Below are positions 21,330 through 32,875 of a stretch of 64,000 nucleotides of DNA, piece after piece (within the stretch, counting starts at the first letter, position 1; each line of letters opens with the position of its first letter). The position numbers and the translations under genes are program-made. Source of the stretch: Nitzschia sp. DOCU1. Lineage: Eukaryota; Bacillariophyta; Bacillariophyceae; Bacillariales; Bacillariaceae. The notes beneath the pieces are model-generated. The model was given only the letters and a program-made list of their open reading frames with translations, made no database searches and had not been told where the DNA came from. Location of the stretch: contig OX595989.1 of assembly GCA_951394045.1 (NCBI GenBank), positions 496,001 to 560,000 on the forward strand, given 5' to 3'.

Positions 21330-22571
21330 TTACAACAATCCCGACAAATCCTTCATCATGGCCGATGCATCATCGACTTCCATAACTTGCCATCGACGTA
21401 CGCATCCACCTGAAACCACAGTTTGACAGAATATATCCCCTTGTTGGCGTTCACTCTTCTTGTCAGTAGTAGTAGCAGCAGCCGACGCTTCTTGACTTAG
21501 CGTGCTACACAAATCGGGCCCAGATCCCAACAGGTTGCAACCGACAAGGCGTGGATCGGTAGAGTACAATATCTTCCATTGCACCGTCGTTTCAGAAGAA
21601 CCATTAGATACTGGAATGATTTCTCCAAAGACACAAACGTAGGTTCCGACAATTGCAAGAATAGATTCCATCGAAGCTTTTGAATTCTCCTCCCCAAGCA
21701 GACTGTGGACGGCTTGTTCCAATTTCTTTCCGACACATTGTTGCACTTGCACACTTTTCGGAGCACAGTTCAATTGTTCCGCACTTTCCGCGGTTCTAGG
21801 TCGTCCAATTGCATAGGCAAAATACTTGCCCGTTCGGACCCAATACCCGGTTCGTTCGACTCCGTCTTCTGTCAATAGTTGACATGCCCAATACGGTCCT
21901 TGTTCACTCCCCGGCAAACGATGCCATCCTTCGGCATAACTCCCATCGTCTCCTGTTTCACGCAAATCAATACTCCCATCTGGGTTGGGTGGACCCGAAA
22001 CACAAACTCCAATATCCAAACCACCCGATGGTGGTTGATAATCCATATGGCGTTTCCAAAAACAAGTACACAATGGCAAGGCTCCCTCTTCTTTGGACGA
22101 AGAAGCTGCCTGGTCGGCCAAGTCTGCCAAAACCTGGTCTTTCGCCAAGGCTTGTTTGGAATCAGTCGTGTCGCCTAAACGAAATTCGAGAATTCCAGCA
22201 AAGGATTTTTGACGCAAAAGGATAGACAGGACATTGTCGTTGTCATCGTCCGACAGTGGTAAACTCATTCCTCGGGCTTGCAAGGCAGAAGGGTCTTTAG
22301 CTATCTTGCTGTCACTTTGTCGTCCCGGCGATCCCTTGGGAAGCCGAATGTCGACATAAATGCCACTTTTGGGTGCTTGCGTCCAAAAGACCAGAGTCTC
22401 ACGATCGGCGTTGGCAGCGTCACCAATGGGATCTTCTTCGAATTGTCGTTGCCAAACGCCGCGAACGGTTTCTGTCGTCCTCATGGTGGAAATGGCGTCG
22501 CTACTTTGAGAGTTGCAAGAGGCTATCCAGAACCAAACCCCCACTATTGATGGAATGGCAGCAAGCCTCAT
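21330..22571 (-). CDS. HRI1-like protein with signal peptide
   Basis: 413 residues from the ATG at 22571 (MRLAAIPSIVGVWFWIASC), which gives a signal peptide. The two-part beta-rich pattern resembles fungal/algal HRI1-like proteins: VWQRQFEED...LVFWTQAPKSGIYVDIRLP in the first half and CFWKRHMDYQPPSGGLDIGVC...GYWVRTGKYFAYAIGRP in the second. The match is by pattern memory and only moderate. Function in the family is poorly known. The gene faces the next gene across about 250 bases, probably a shared promoter. Confidence 0.65.
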   Translation of the reverse strand: MRLAAIPSIVGVWFWIASCNSQSSDAISTMRTTETVRGVWQRQFEEDPIGDAANADRETLVFWTQAPKSGIYVDIRLPKGSPGRQSDSKIAKDPSALQARGMSLPLSDDDNDNVLSILLRQKSFAGILEFRLGDTTDSKQALAKDQVLADLADQAASSSKEEGALPLCTCFWKRHMDYQPPSGGLDIGVCVSGPPNPDGSIDLRETGDDGSYAEGWHRLPGSEQGPYWACQLLTEDGVERTGYWVRTGKYFAYAIGRPRTAESAEQLNCAPKSVQVQQCVGKKLEQAVHSLLGEENSKASMESILAIVGTYVCVFGEIIPVSNGSSETTVQWKILYSTDPRLVGCNLLGSGPDLCSTLSQEASAAATTTDKKSERQQGDIFCQTVVSGGCVRRWQVMEVDDASAMMKDLSGLL

Positions 22572-22822
22572 GAAAGTATGTGTCGAAAAGACGACGACCA
22601 AACAAGATCTTTAGTGGTGTCGTCGGAAAATGCAAAAAGTGAGGTGCAGGTTGTCACCCGATGACGTCACCAGAATGACACCACGAAAAGCTCATAACCT
22701 GTTCCAAAGATCTTTTATGCACATCGACGATGTCTTCCCTCCAAGGTCGTCGTTCTCGACCGACCCATCACATTTTAGGATCCAACTTGTCATTTTACTT
22801 TTCGAAGCCGCCCATAGCAACC

Positions 22823-23896
22823 ATGTATTCTCTATCGTCCATCACGTCCAGAGTTGCCTCCAGAATCGGGTCTCGTAGTACGCGCCCCTGTTTCTTCCTG
22901 AGGACCCACATGAATCATGGCGGAACGTTTATGGGTGCCCCACCGTCGCGTCATGGACCTCGACAACCTTTGCAGCTGGGTTTGGATGTTGCCAAGGCCA
23001 GTCAGAATGTGTTGAGGCTTTTGGAATCTTCTCATGGAATTCAAAATTATGGTTCGCAATTCCAAGATGCGTCGTCACCGTGTTGGCATAATACGGCGGG
23101 CATCCAATGGACCTTGGCAGGCAATGAATGGAAGGCGCGTCGACCGAATAGTCCACAGGAAGAGGAGGATCATCATCATCACGATCATCATGGCCACGAT
23201 CATGATCATCGTCATCATCATCATCATCATGATCATAACATGGACTGGATTCCCACCATTTCGTGGTTGCAATTCAGTGATGATCGAACCGCATTGGCAA
23301 AATTACAAGCCATGGATGCCAGTCAACGATACATTTCATTACTGAGATTAGATCAAGATCCATCTTCCAATACGATGATTGCCAATGATCGATGGGTTAT
23401 TGTACGAGAAGTAGTGGCGAATACTACAAATCCAGCTACTACTTCAGCAACCGTTGCGGATTGGACGGCAATTTTGAAGTTGTTACAAGACTATTTCGAC
23501 ATTGAACATGGAGGTGGCTCAAAAGAATATCAAAAAGCCAAAGATGTAATCTTTCATCCTCAAGCCAGTCTCTTGACGGTCGGCATGGATCGACCCGACA
23601 AGACACCTTCCGATTGGTCGGCTCCCGTGGGAACCTTGTTGGAAATTTCCTTGGAAACCTACTTGGAAGGCGTCTCGAGTCAAACACCTCATAGTGCCGC
23701 CAGTCGACGTCATGATGCTATTGTGCAAGTGGATATCAGTGGAGCTGCTGCAGCTGCCACGGTCAAAGTTGGGAATGGAGCACAAACGCTAGTCTTTACC
23801 GATCATTTATTGTTGGGGCGAGGAAGAAAGGATGATAGTGGTTGGAAGATCTTGTCCAAGACATTTTCTCCGCAACTATGGGAAGATGAAGAGTAG
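22823..23896 (+). CDS. NTF2/SnoaL-like protein with His-rich loop, probably organellar
   Basis: From the ATG at 22823 (GCAACCATGT) the product has 357 residues; an in-frame ATG at 22730 is less likely. The N-terminus (MYSLSSITSRVASRIGSRSTR) is Ser/Arg-rich without acidic residues, like a mitochondrial presequence. The C-terminal ~150 residues resemble the lumazine-binding/NTF2-like fold (WTAILKLLQDYFDIE, VGTLLEISLETYLEGV, ending GWKILSKTF). A loop near residues 115-140 contains about 15 His interleaved with Asp, a likely metal-binding stretch. The first half may be a diverged second NTF2-like domain. No catalytic role is claimed. Confidence 0.7.
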   Translation: MYSLSSITSRVASRIGSRSTRPCFFLRTHMNHGGTFMGAPPSRHGPRQPLQLGLDVAKASQNVLRLLESSHGIQNYGSQFQDASSPCWHNTAGIQWTLAGNEWKARRPNSPQEEEDHHHHDHHGHDHDHRHHHHHHDHNMDWIPTISWLQFSDDRTALAKLQAMDASQRYISLLRLDQDPSSNTMIANDRWVIVREVVANTTNPATTSATVADWTAILKLLQDYFDIEHGGGSKEYQKAKDVIFHPQASLLTVGMDRPDKTPSDWSAPVGTLLEISLETYLEGVSSQTPHSAASRRHDAIVQVDISGAAAAATVKVGNGAQTLVFTDHLLLGRGRKDDSGWKILSKTFSPQLWEDEE

Positions 23897-24455
23897 AAGT
23901 AGCTCGTAGCTCTTATAGTGAAAATATTGGATACTTTTACGAATAGTAGAAAGATTGAAAGATTTTCGTTTCTTGCCTTGCAACATGCGCGTTTTCAGGG
24001 TTACTGTCATGTGCTGCTACTAGCGCTACTACTTCTCTCGGAGTACAAACACTATCTACTACAGTACATCGCACGGAGTGGTCAAACACGCTCTCTCTTT
24101 CTATCAATCGAATGAGAGTGGGCAGCAAAGTGGGTGGGTGGTTTTGCCGACGACGATCCAAGAAGCTCCCGTAGTCGGTTCAGTCAAAATCAAGAGTCCA
24201 TCAGGTCGTCGAAATGTCATCAGCAAAAAAAGGCGCACAACGCGAGACGACTGACTCAAGAACTTCCAGGATCAGCACAATGGTATTCTGGTGCTGCATT
24301 TGACTGTCTTGAAAGCATCAAACGCTTTGTGTTGCCATTGAAAGCGCAACGTTTAACTCTCTGTTGAGAGCTTCCTGTGGTACGCTTTTCGAGTATATCG
24401 AAATTTCAAAAGTTTGACGGTTCAGATCCTCTAGTCGCGCTGTGTTCGACAAATC
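23897..24455. other. Intergenic, no gene seen
   Basis: 559 bases between two same-strand genes. No feature supported. Confidence 0.35.
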
Positions 24456-26502
24456 ATGGCGACAACCAATGAATCCAACGGTGCCAATGTGCCCGAAAAG
24501 TCGGATCATGGCTATCAAGATCCTCCCTTGTTAATGGCAACACTGCTACCTCCTGAGAGTGCTTTTGAGCAAGTAATGATTGACGATGAAGCAGATATGA
24601 TGATTGCTCAGGAAACTACGCCCCTGGTAGCCATTTATTCCAGAACCTCCAATAGCAGCAGTGCACCCCCCAGAATTCCCACGGAACATGACGATGAGGA
24701 CAACAACATCGATCAAGACGATAGCAAACCCGCTGCTGTTACTGGTCCTGTCTATCGTGATTGGATCTTTGCTGTGATTTTTTATATCCAACTTGTGGCT
24801 GTGCTTAGCTGTGGAATCTTTATTAGTCCTCGAGGATATGAAAACATGGAACAAGTCATGAATTATACCTTTATTCGGGAACAAATTCAAGCAGATCCAG
24901 ACAACGACATGACTCCCGAAAAGTGGCAACAATTTGATACCTTTGTTTCGGAAGTGAGCGATTACATTTCGGTCTATCCGATTCGCATCCTGTTATGGAA
25001 CATGATTCCAGCTGCTCTGTTTGCCTTTTGTTGGGTAAAGGTGACTGTCTTCTATGTGGTTCAACCATTTGCCAAACAAGTGGTTGAGTACTCGTTAATA
25101 TTGACCGTGTTTTGCACAGTGGCGGTGATCCTGACGTTGATTCTTCCGTCACTTGCTGTTGGAACACTGATCATTGGAGGGGTGCTTGGCGGTGCCGTCA
25201 TTTACTATGTACAACTAGTCTGGCCCATGATTCCCTTCGCGGCTGTGAATTTGAAGGTGGCATTGACGGGCATTAATGCCAACGTGGGGACCCATGTGTG
25301 GGCCTTCTTTTCGATCAAACTCGGGCTACTTTGGATAGTCTTTTGGTTGTATGCTACCTTCGGTATTCTGTCGTTTATGGATGATCAGTGTTCGGCTCAT
25401 CATGATCCAGGGACTCGCCTGCTGGGAAACGATAAAATGACGAGCGATACAAATACAAATTGCGGGCAGGGTGGTATCTTTTTCTTGCTATTGCTCTCTG
25501 GATATTGGACATGGAAAGTTATCCTGGTAAGTCACTCCCCATGAATACTATTCATTCTGGATATTCCATGATTTGCATGCGTCCTAACCTTGCATCCATC
25601 GGTTTCCTCCCTCGTCTCTCTGGTAGAATACGGTCGAAGTTACTGTAGCTGGCGTCATGGCGACTTGGTGTTTCGACAAGGAGGCAGCATCCGGGTGCTG
25701 TTCCCCCGCCGTGGCGTCGTCGTTATATCGAAGTGTCACCTATTCATTTGGTTCGATCTGTCTCGGATCACTTTTGCAGGGTATTATGCAAATTCTTCGA
25801 AAAATCATTCCGGATTCACGATCGCGACGTGCCGGCAATGACCAAACGTGCTGTGGACTGTGCTTTTGTATCTCGGAATGTTGTGGCCGTGTCCTTGATG
25901 ATGTTTTGGACTATTTCCATCAGTGGGCATTTGTGTTTGTCGGAATCTATGGCTACGGATACGTGGAGAGTGGCCGAAAAGTCTTGGAGTTGTTTGTGGC
26001 CAAGGGATGGACGGCTATAATTTCGGAACGACTTGCCAGTTATGTGACTGGTTGCATTACATTGACCATGGGAATCTTGACGGGGCTGAGTTGCTGGGGG
26101 TTCACGATATTAGTAGATCATTTCCATGAATCGGAATCGACCCACTTTGTGTATGGCCCTGTCCCACGATACGTATCCTTTTTGTAAGTCATTAAGCGTG
26201 CGCTTGTGCATCGTGTTGCCCTCGAGATGGATCCTAAGAATCCTTTGTTCCTCGGCAGCCTTGGGTTTGCATTCGGGACGGTTACCGCCTCAATCATGAT
26301 GTCGGTAGTCCGAGGTGGCCTGAATACCTTGATTGTTTGCTTTGCGGATTCGCCAGCATTGCTGGAAGAGAACCGTCCAGAGCTTACAAAAGAATTGATT
26401 GATGCCTGGGCCGAATCATTTCCGGAAATCATCCACAAGAGTGCCTTTGATCCACCCACTGCAGAACCAGTTGCCTCTGTCGCAGCGATGCTCGCGTATT
26501 AG
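24456..26502 (+). CDS. Choline-transporter-like (CTL/SLC44) protein, three exons
   Basis: Exons are 24456-25526, 25627-26183 and 26259-26502; introns GTAAGT...GGTAG and GTAAGT...GGCAG keep the frame. The product has 623 residues. An acidic N-terminal tail of about 100 residues is followed by about ten membrane segments. The large loop after TM1 and the C-terminal block (FGTVTASIMMSVVRGGLNTLIVCFADSPALLEENRPELTKEL) are typical of the CTL family. Known members transport choline or ethanolamine at the plasma membrane or in organelles. The second intron is only 75 nt, and the GTAAG at its donor forms a TAA stop in the unspliced frame. Confidence 0.87.
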
Positions 26503-27602
26503 GGTGGGAGACATGCAATGGGGACACGTTACCAACAAGAATGATTCAGTCGCGTTGTTGCTGTCGTCGATATCATAGAACTGGCGCATTTGTGCGTAGT
26601 GCACATCGGGCAGAGCTGGGTGTCGGCATGGCTGGCCTTCTTACGTCAGGAGCAGTCGCTCCGATTGTTGCGAAGTGAAGATAGATGCTCTGACGGTGAT
26701 GTTCCATCTCAGTCAATGTATTCACTTGAGTAAGAGGCAAAGGCGGCAACTGGGTACAGAACCGAGGAATCCTCGGTTGCTATCTCGACGAATCAAAAAG
26801 TAAGCTGAGGGCCAACTCTTGCTGGACGCCGAAAACGAGAACAACGCTTGGAAACGTGGCGTGCCCTTACGGAAAGTCGACGAGAAGATTACCTTATCCA
26901 TTTCATTTCAGCCCCAATAGTACTCCAAAGCGATCGATCCTCATCGTTCGTCAAGGGAGTTGCGAACTAGATCGTGTTTTCTGCTGCTTAAACTATGGTA
27001 CTCCTGAGTAATTGAGAAGCGATCATCTATACATCGTAGCACTTTTGTATTCCACCCCGTGTTTGCAGTGCCAAACTAGCATTTTAATCTACGTATCGAA
27101 GATGTTCTATGCTAACATATTTGGGGCACTCTACTAGTCTCTACTAGCTGGCGCTGGGGCATTTTTCGACGTGTTCCCTTCGGGCCGCTAGACTTTACGT
27201 CTGATCATCACCCGCCCTAGAGTCTGTCAACTCCGGAGCAAGTACGGACGCTGATTGGTGATTGGACGAGAAAGGTTCCACCTGTCACGTTATTGCCCCT
27301 CTAGTAGCCTTGCGTCACATCATTGACGAATTCTATGCTGACATCTCAACGGAAAAGCCTGCCACGCCATAGTCCAATCAAGATGATTCCGCATAACGTG
27401 GAGTAGTGCGAGTTAAACGCTCGCTTTCGCTCTCTCCGACGACACGAACCTCGCCAGCCAGCCAACGAGAAAAAAGTTCTGTCGGCATCAGTTTTTCCAT
27501 CCATCACATCAATCAATCACAAAATCCTTCCTTGTCATCAAGAAGAGCAACTTTGTAGAGATTGCAATTAAAGTTGAAACTTACGCTTCAATTGATTTTT
27601 CA
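26503..27602. other. Intergenic region and promoter of the interrupted gene
   Basis: 1.1 kb with no supported gene. Its right end must hold the promoter and leader of the gene that starts at 27603 and is now split by the transposon. Confidence 0.4.
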
Positions 27603-27668
27603 ATGCGTGGATCCAGATCGATAAATTTCACACCTGGCCTTCTAAAATCTCTCCCTGAAGCCGATTGC
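27603..27668 (+). pseudogene. 5' coding fragment of the gene interrupted by the transposon
   Basis: An ATG at 27603 opens 22 codons (beginning MRGSRSINFTPG, ending LPEADC) with no stop up to the transposon edge. If the element (27671-38329) and one of the two flanking AT dinucleotides are removed, this frame runs straight into ATG TGG ACC GAT at 38330 and the long downstream exon. Other joins tried (no AT removed, or CAT removed on both sides) break the frame. This is strong positional evidence that the fragment is the true N-terminus of the 38330 gene. Confidence 0.75.
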
Positions 27669-27670
27669 AT

Positions 27671-27689
27671 CAGAGGGCCGGCAAATGCA
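27671..27689 (+). repeat. Left terminal inverted repeat
   Basis: CAGAGGGCCGGCAAATGCA; matches the reverse complement of 38311-38329 at 18 of 19 positions. Preceded by AT (27669-27670). Confidence 0.88.
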
Positions 27690-28065
27690 CACCCCCATAA
27701 TTTCAATTCTACCCCCTTTCCATGCCAGCATATTCTTGATACATATGCCTGCACTTGACATCGGCTCCAAATCCATATTAAGCCAGCCCTAAATGCGGCA
27801 TATTCCGTGGCGAATATTCACCTCCAAAGTAGAATGCTGCATCCAAATTCACAACTAATGCAGCATCCCCATGTAAACATCTACATCAATGAAGCAGAAT
27901 GCAATATCCAGACTCCACTTCCGTTATGCACACCCCGCACCCCCGCCATACCACCTTCCAATCTCATGTTAGCCTTCAATCTGTATCCATCAACACTAAA
28001 CCCCACTTTGTGTACCTCATTCCCATGATTCAACCAACAATGCCCCCCCCCTAGGCATGACAATA

Positions 28066-28185
28066 CCTCAATGCTGGAGGGGATCCCCACAATCCAATGT
28101 TGGTTCTCAAGTTTTCGCATCATCGCCTCAATGCTGGACCCCATACCAACAATCCAATGCCGGTCCTCAAGTTTCACCCCTCTTG
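28066..28185. repeat. Two tandem copies of a 60-bp repeat
   Basis: Both copies start with CCTCAATGCTGGA, contain ACAATCCAATG and end near CTCAAGTTT; the period is 60. Part of a third copy seems to lie just upstream. On the minus strand the repeat is in frame as 20-residue units (HWIVG..SSIE) within a 98-codon frame at 27881-28177, so it could be coding. Confidence 0.7.
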
Positions 28186-28266
28186 CATAACCATTCTAAT
28201 CTAACCATAATGCTAATCCTGAACAGTCAAACATTCCTTTCCATCTCCATTTATCATTATAGAACT

Positions 28267-29379
28267 CTACACACCCACATCCATTAGCCGCATAAGTTTT
28301 GACATTCCATTTCTCACCTCCACTCGTCCTGCAAACTTCCTCTTGCTCTTACCCAAATCTTTCCTCTGTACTAATTTTTTCACTCTTTCATCAAAGGACT
28401 TCCTACTTCCCAACGCCAGTCTTTGTCTCTCCAGCACCGCAAAAACCAGATTGTACAATACCATAGCCTCATCCGACCATCCCGAATACTTGCCAGTACC
28501 CCTGGAGCAATCGGTGAAGCGGGAAGGAACCCCAGCACTACTTGGAGTTGCAGCCGTCAACCCACTAGTCAAAGTGGCACTATCTTCATTTCCCCACTTC
28601 CAGTATTCGTTCATGAATTTGTCATAGTTGTTCATATACAGCAACACAGCAAAACTTTCCATTGGTACTTCCACATATTCACTCAACAACTCCCAATGCG
28701 ACCTTCCATATCTCCTCTGCCCTCTCCCGCCTGCATCTCTTTCAACAAAAACACTGACAAACTCAGCCCAGAACCTGGCATATTCCTCCTTACCCACACC
28801 CTCACCCAGACCCGTTCTTGACCAACGTTGTATCTTAACCTCATCAAACTCATCTTCCTCCAAATCCTGCCCCTCCTGCGCATCCGCTTCCTGCTCTGTG
28901 CCGGACGACCCATCAGAGTTGTTAGGTGCAACAGCCAACACTACTGGAAATCCTTAACAACCAAACATTCCCGTTAGTACACGATCTAGGAAAACACCCC
29001 CCATTCTTGAATGGTACTTACTCTGACTGTCCATATCCACTGGTATAAACATCTTTGGATCTGGAGGTTTCACCTTATCACCCTCCTCATTCACCGGTGG
29101 TTTCTCACAGTACTTTCTAAAGGCCACATTCAAGGCATTGTATAGTGTACTTCTTTTCCTTCTAACCGCCTCCTCATAGGAGGAACATCCGACAACAGAC
29201 CAGAAATCCTCTGCATACTGGTCCGGCACACCCACATCCTTACAAGCTGCCCTCTGTGCAACACTACCAAACTGCACGAGAACCATGGAATTAATAAACT
29301 GCATGTGGACAAATGCTTTCTCGTACACAAAGTTTTTGACATCATTTGACCACCTGGGGTAGTAGGTTCCTGCTAGCGC
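28267..29379 (-). CDS. Transposon-carried protein of unknown function, spliced, 5' end open
   Basis: Two exons are frame-consistent: 29022-29379 (after an acceptor CTTAG) and 28267-28952, with intron GTAAGT...GTTAAG between them. At least one more 5' exon must exist, perhaps near 29745-29880, where a frame ending RWGFGK meets a GTATGT donor; the phase of that join did not fit, so it is not included. The visible 347 residues contain FVYEKAFVHMQFINSMVLVQFG, a basic SYEEAVRRKRSTLYNALNVAFRKYC stretch, an acidic linker, and a block KYSGWSDEAMVLYNLVFAVLERQRL with a basic C-terminus (KKLVQRKDLGKSKRKF). No family is recognised. It may be an element-borne DNA-binding protein. Confidence 0.55.
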
Positions 29380-30278
29380 CTAAGCCGCCGTGACCATACA
29401 ACAACAAGGTCAGTTGTCAATTACTCATATTCTACAAACAGCTATGACAATTTACCTCCTCAGATACGGCCAGTTGTTGTACTGCCATTTTTCAAATAAT
29501 ATTGTGGTTCCGCCTTTCTTATGGTGTTTGCTGCTGCAGGGGGCTGCTCACAACACCACCGCTGCTCACAACACCACCACGGACTGGCAACACCACAAGC
29601 TTTCCCCCCACGTGTTTTCCATTCAAATCACAGGCTTATGTCCATCAATTCAAAAGTATGTCTTCACGACATTACCCTCCTATTAATTTTCTATAGCATT
29701 CAACCTCTATGCCATACTAGCTCAATTCAAAACATACTTTCCAAACCCCCACCGCTCCACTGCTAATTGTACCAGGCAGTCATCCAACGACAAGACCTGC
29801 CTTCTCACCTTTCCTCTTTTTTCCATGGGCATATTTAAAACACCCAAGCCATTTTGGTGTCGCACCACGACACTGTCACAATTTCTCATTGTGTGACCTT
29901 TTTGTAATCTCACAAAAGGGCATATTTGAACTGGGACACCTCAACCGGATTTTCCGTTCCATTTTAAGGATTATTAGTGCCATTCAAAGGATATTATTAG
30001 GACGGTGCAATTCCATTATTGCCTGATATTCTTGGTGTTGTAGGTACTAAAGAAAGGTACGGTAGAAACTGCTTATGTACTTACACCAGATAAAAAGGAA
30101 GCCATAACCGGATTAATGCAACCATGTAATTCGAATGATTTTACGAGGCAAACCTGCGCACAACCCATGATCGCTTGTTAATTTTTCCGTACTAATCTTA
30201 CTGTGTTTTCAATTTTTATAAGCACAGGCTGCTAAATAGCATCACCCTTTAAATTTAATAGGTTTGATCGGCACCATC
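29380..30278. other. Transposon-internal region with candidate 5' exon and repeat motif
   Basis: Contains a minus-strand open stretch at about 29745-29913 (includes MEKRGKVRRQVLSLDDCLVQLAVERW) and, at 29887-29930, one copy of a ~44-bp motif (CATTGTGTGACC...GGGCATATT) that recurs at 35762 and 36049. The rest is AT-rich and shows no gene. Confidence 0.4.
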
Positions 30279-31483
30279 ATGCCATCGAACGTTTCAATTC
30301 TCTATCGAAACTTACGACTTTTGTTGCCGTCATTGTCCCCTTCCTCCCTAATAGTGGCAATGTCAATGCCACCATTACCACCGGCCCTACCTTTAAAGGT
30401 GTCCCTTCTCATCGGCAGCTACTGGGACTGCATGCCCTACTTGGAGAGAATGATATTATATCGCGGAGTTGTAAAATTTTGTTACATTGACATCAAAGAG
30501 TCCACGATCAAAGAATGGGAGGAGCTTCTATCTGTCCACCCATGGCTAGGGAAATATCCTATTGAGCTTAAATTCACCAACCCTGCGGGCGGCGGTGCTC
30601 CACGTGGTGGTGGTCCTCCATCTCGTTTTGCAACTTTAATGAAATACTTTCCATCCTTACAGACCATATCTCTACTGGATGGCGTCTTGAATCTAAACAA
30701 CGAACAAAAAATAGCATCCTCCCTACTGCAATGCACCCAAATCACACATCTGGAAATAGAATACTCCCACCACATAATGGTTGGCAATTCCCTCCCAAGT
30801 CACCCATGCATTCCCTGCTCTTGGCTACCGGCCTCCCTCGAGCAGCTAATCAAGCTGAAAACATTGTTAGTAGACGGCTACACAATTGGAGGAGCCGGTG
30901 GATTAAGATTTCTTCGTTCCATTTCAAAGCTCGCAAACCTGAACACGCTCATTATAAGCAATTGCAAGGTGGGCCAGAGCTGTCGCACGGTACTTGGCTC
31001 CACCCTCCAACACCTACCAAACTTGAAGTCACTACACCTCGACTCTGTCAAACTATCACTGACTGGTGGTCAAGGCCTCTTGCACGGGGTGGTCACGATG
31101 CAAGAGCTTGCATTTCTTGACCTTGGGAGTTGTCGACTTGGTCATAGGGGGTTGGGTTGCATGTCCCTATCCTTTCACTGCCTTCCAAAATTGGCGGTGC
31201 TGATTCTCCAAGACAATAACCTAACATGTGCCGGGGCACACAAGTTACAGAAACATGTCCACCATCTTGTCGCTTTGGAAGAACTCAACTTGGAAGCAAC
31301 AAGATCGGTCCAAATGGCATGCAAGCCATCATGAACTTCATAGAAGGAAATGGTGCATCGGCCCTAAAGTACCTGTCCCTTGGCGATAACTTATTCGCCT
31401 GTGAGAAAAAGGAGGATGTAATGGTACGGTTGCACCGTCATTTGCCAGAGTTGCAAATTAAGTGGAGCCTTGATGTTGTTTAA
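30279..31483 (+). pseudogene. Leucine-rich-repeat protein with a one-base frameshift
   Basis: The frame from the ATG at 30279 encodes about 350 residues with LRRs of ribonuclease-inhibitor style (LANLNTLIISNCKVG, LPNLKSLHLDSVKLS, MQELAFLDLGSCRLG, LPKLAVLILQDNNLT, LVALEELNLE). At about 31291-31294 the frame breaks; the next frame continues the same repeat (GSNKIGPNGMQAIM...ALKYLSLGDNLF) to a stop at 31483. One missing G would explain it. It is either an inactivated copy or a sequencing error. An upstream exon is possible because a TTAATAG acceptor-like site lies just before. The gene is cargo inside the transposon. Confidence 0.7.
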
Positions 31484-31660
31484 TTCTAAAACAACCAGTC
31501 CACTTTTTCTTTTTGGTCCATTCTTTAGTAGAGAATACTTATCAAAAAAAAAGGTGACGGGCACGTGCGTACTTGTCTATTTTGTTCTTAATTTTTGGGT
31601 GGCGAAGTAACGGATTTTTGGGTAGCAAAACACTTCTTTCATCTGCACCACACGACCATC

Positions 31661-32875
31661 ATGGTGAACCCAAAAAGCAAAAGGTTCATGTGCGCAACGT
31701 GCCTCAAATGTTATAAAAGCCTCTCTTCACACTACAACCAGAGTTGGAACTGTAATCCACGAACTAGAGGGCCATCTGCATCTTGGATGGGGGGCCGGCA
31801 AGCATTCGCAGCTGGTTCTCTACTTCAGCAGGTGCCCCCGCCACCCTCACTGGCAGGAGATCAGGAATTCGACAACTGTGGTATTCACATTCCTGACATG
31901 GCAGCTGAAGATGAGGAAGAGAGTGACGACGACGGAGGTGGTAAACCTGCATCTGTTCCAGAACGACGCCTCCTTTCCCGTGTGCGCACACAGCGAGTAT
32001 GCCTCCAGAAACCAACGACAGGTTCCAAAAGAACTAGCAATAAATCCGGCCCACGAGAAAGGTTGGAGAGGTACCAGGGCAAGACAGCTTGTATTCCATC
32101 TTTTGCTTCAGATTTGGACGGTGATAGCACAGATGAGGACAGCAACCACGGGGATGGCTGGGTCATTGAACACAACTTTCACCTAAACCAAAATCCGGAC
32201 AGAAATGTTACCAAGCTCGGCAATTCCACGGCCACCGTGGGCAATAGTTTTGCATTGGCCTCCCAAGTGGACGGTCAACCTGATGCAGAAATGGAGTTGG
32301 GCACCATGGAAGAGAAACTGGCATCTGACCCACCTGAAGACATATCATTCCCGCTCGATATCCAAGATTCCATGGAGTTTGTTGCTAACGCTTCTGATAG
32401 GTCGATGGCGGAGCTTTATGCTCTAACTGACCAGGCTGGTGCTCCACGACATCTTATGGATGACATCATTTCAACAATGAAAAGAGAAAAGGAACAAAGA
32501 AATTTCAGTCCGTTCATGCCAGGTATCACAACGAGAAAGCACTTTTTCAGTAGGGTGTCAAGGAAAACCAGCTATCAACCACCTTTTGGAATTAACATAA
32601 CCTTGGAGTCTGGGCAAAAAGTGGTGGTTAGGAGATTTGACTATCTTAATGACCTAGAGGAGAAGTTGGTTTCAGAGGTGTATTCAAATCTGGACAATAT
32701 CAGGTGCGACATGCGTCACCCCTTTGCCAACATCCCACCCCCGTTGGACGATAAACAGGCACCACATCTCCTCGACTTCAGCTGGTATAGGGATACTTAC
32801 AACTCAAAATTCCTGCCTATGATAGGCGGATCGCAGTTCGATCCCTGGTATCATCTGCTAACCTTATCATTCTAT
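31661..32875 (+). CDS. Large transposon protein with N-terminal zinc-finger-like motif, cut by assembly gap
   Basis: The ATG at 31661 (ATCATGGTG) opens 405 codons that run into the N gap. Residues 11-31 show C-x2-C-x2-C...H...C (CATCLKCYKSLSSHYNQSWNC spans this), a zinc-finger-like start seen in several transposase families. An acidic, low-complexity region (DEEESDDDGGG) and then a more ordered part follow (PPFGINITLESGQKVVVRRF, HLLDFSWYRDTYNSKFLPMIGG). The C-terminal part is missing. It is a candidate transposase by position and style, but no catalytic DDE motif is visible in the part present. Confidence 0.55.
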
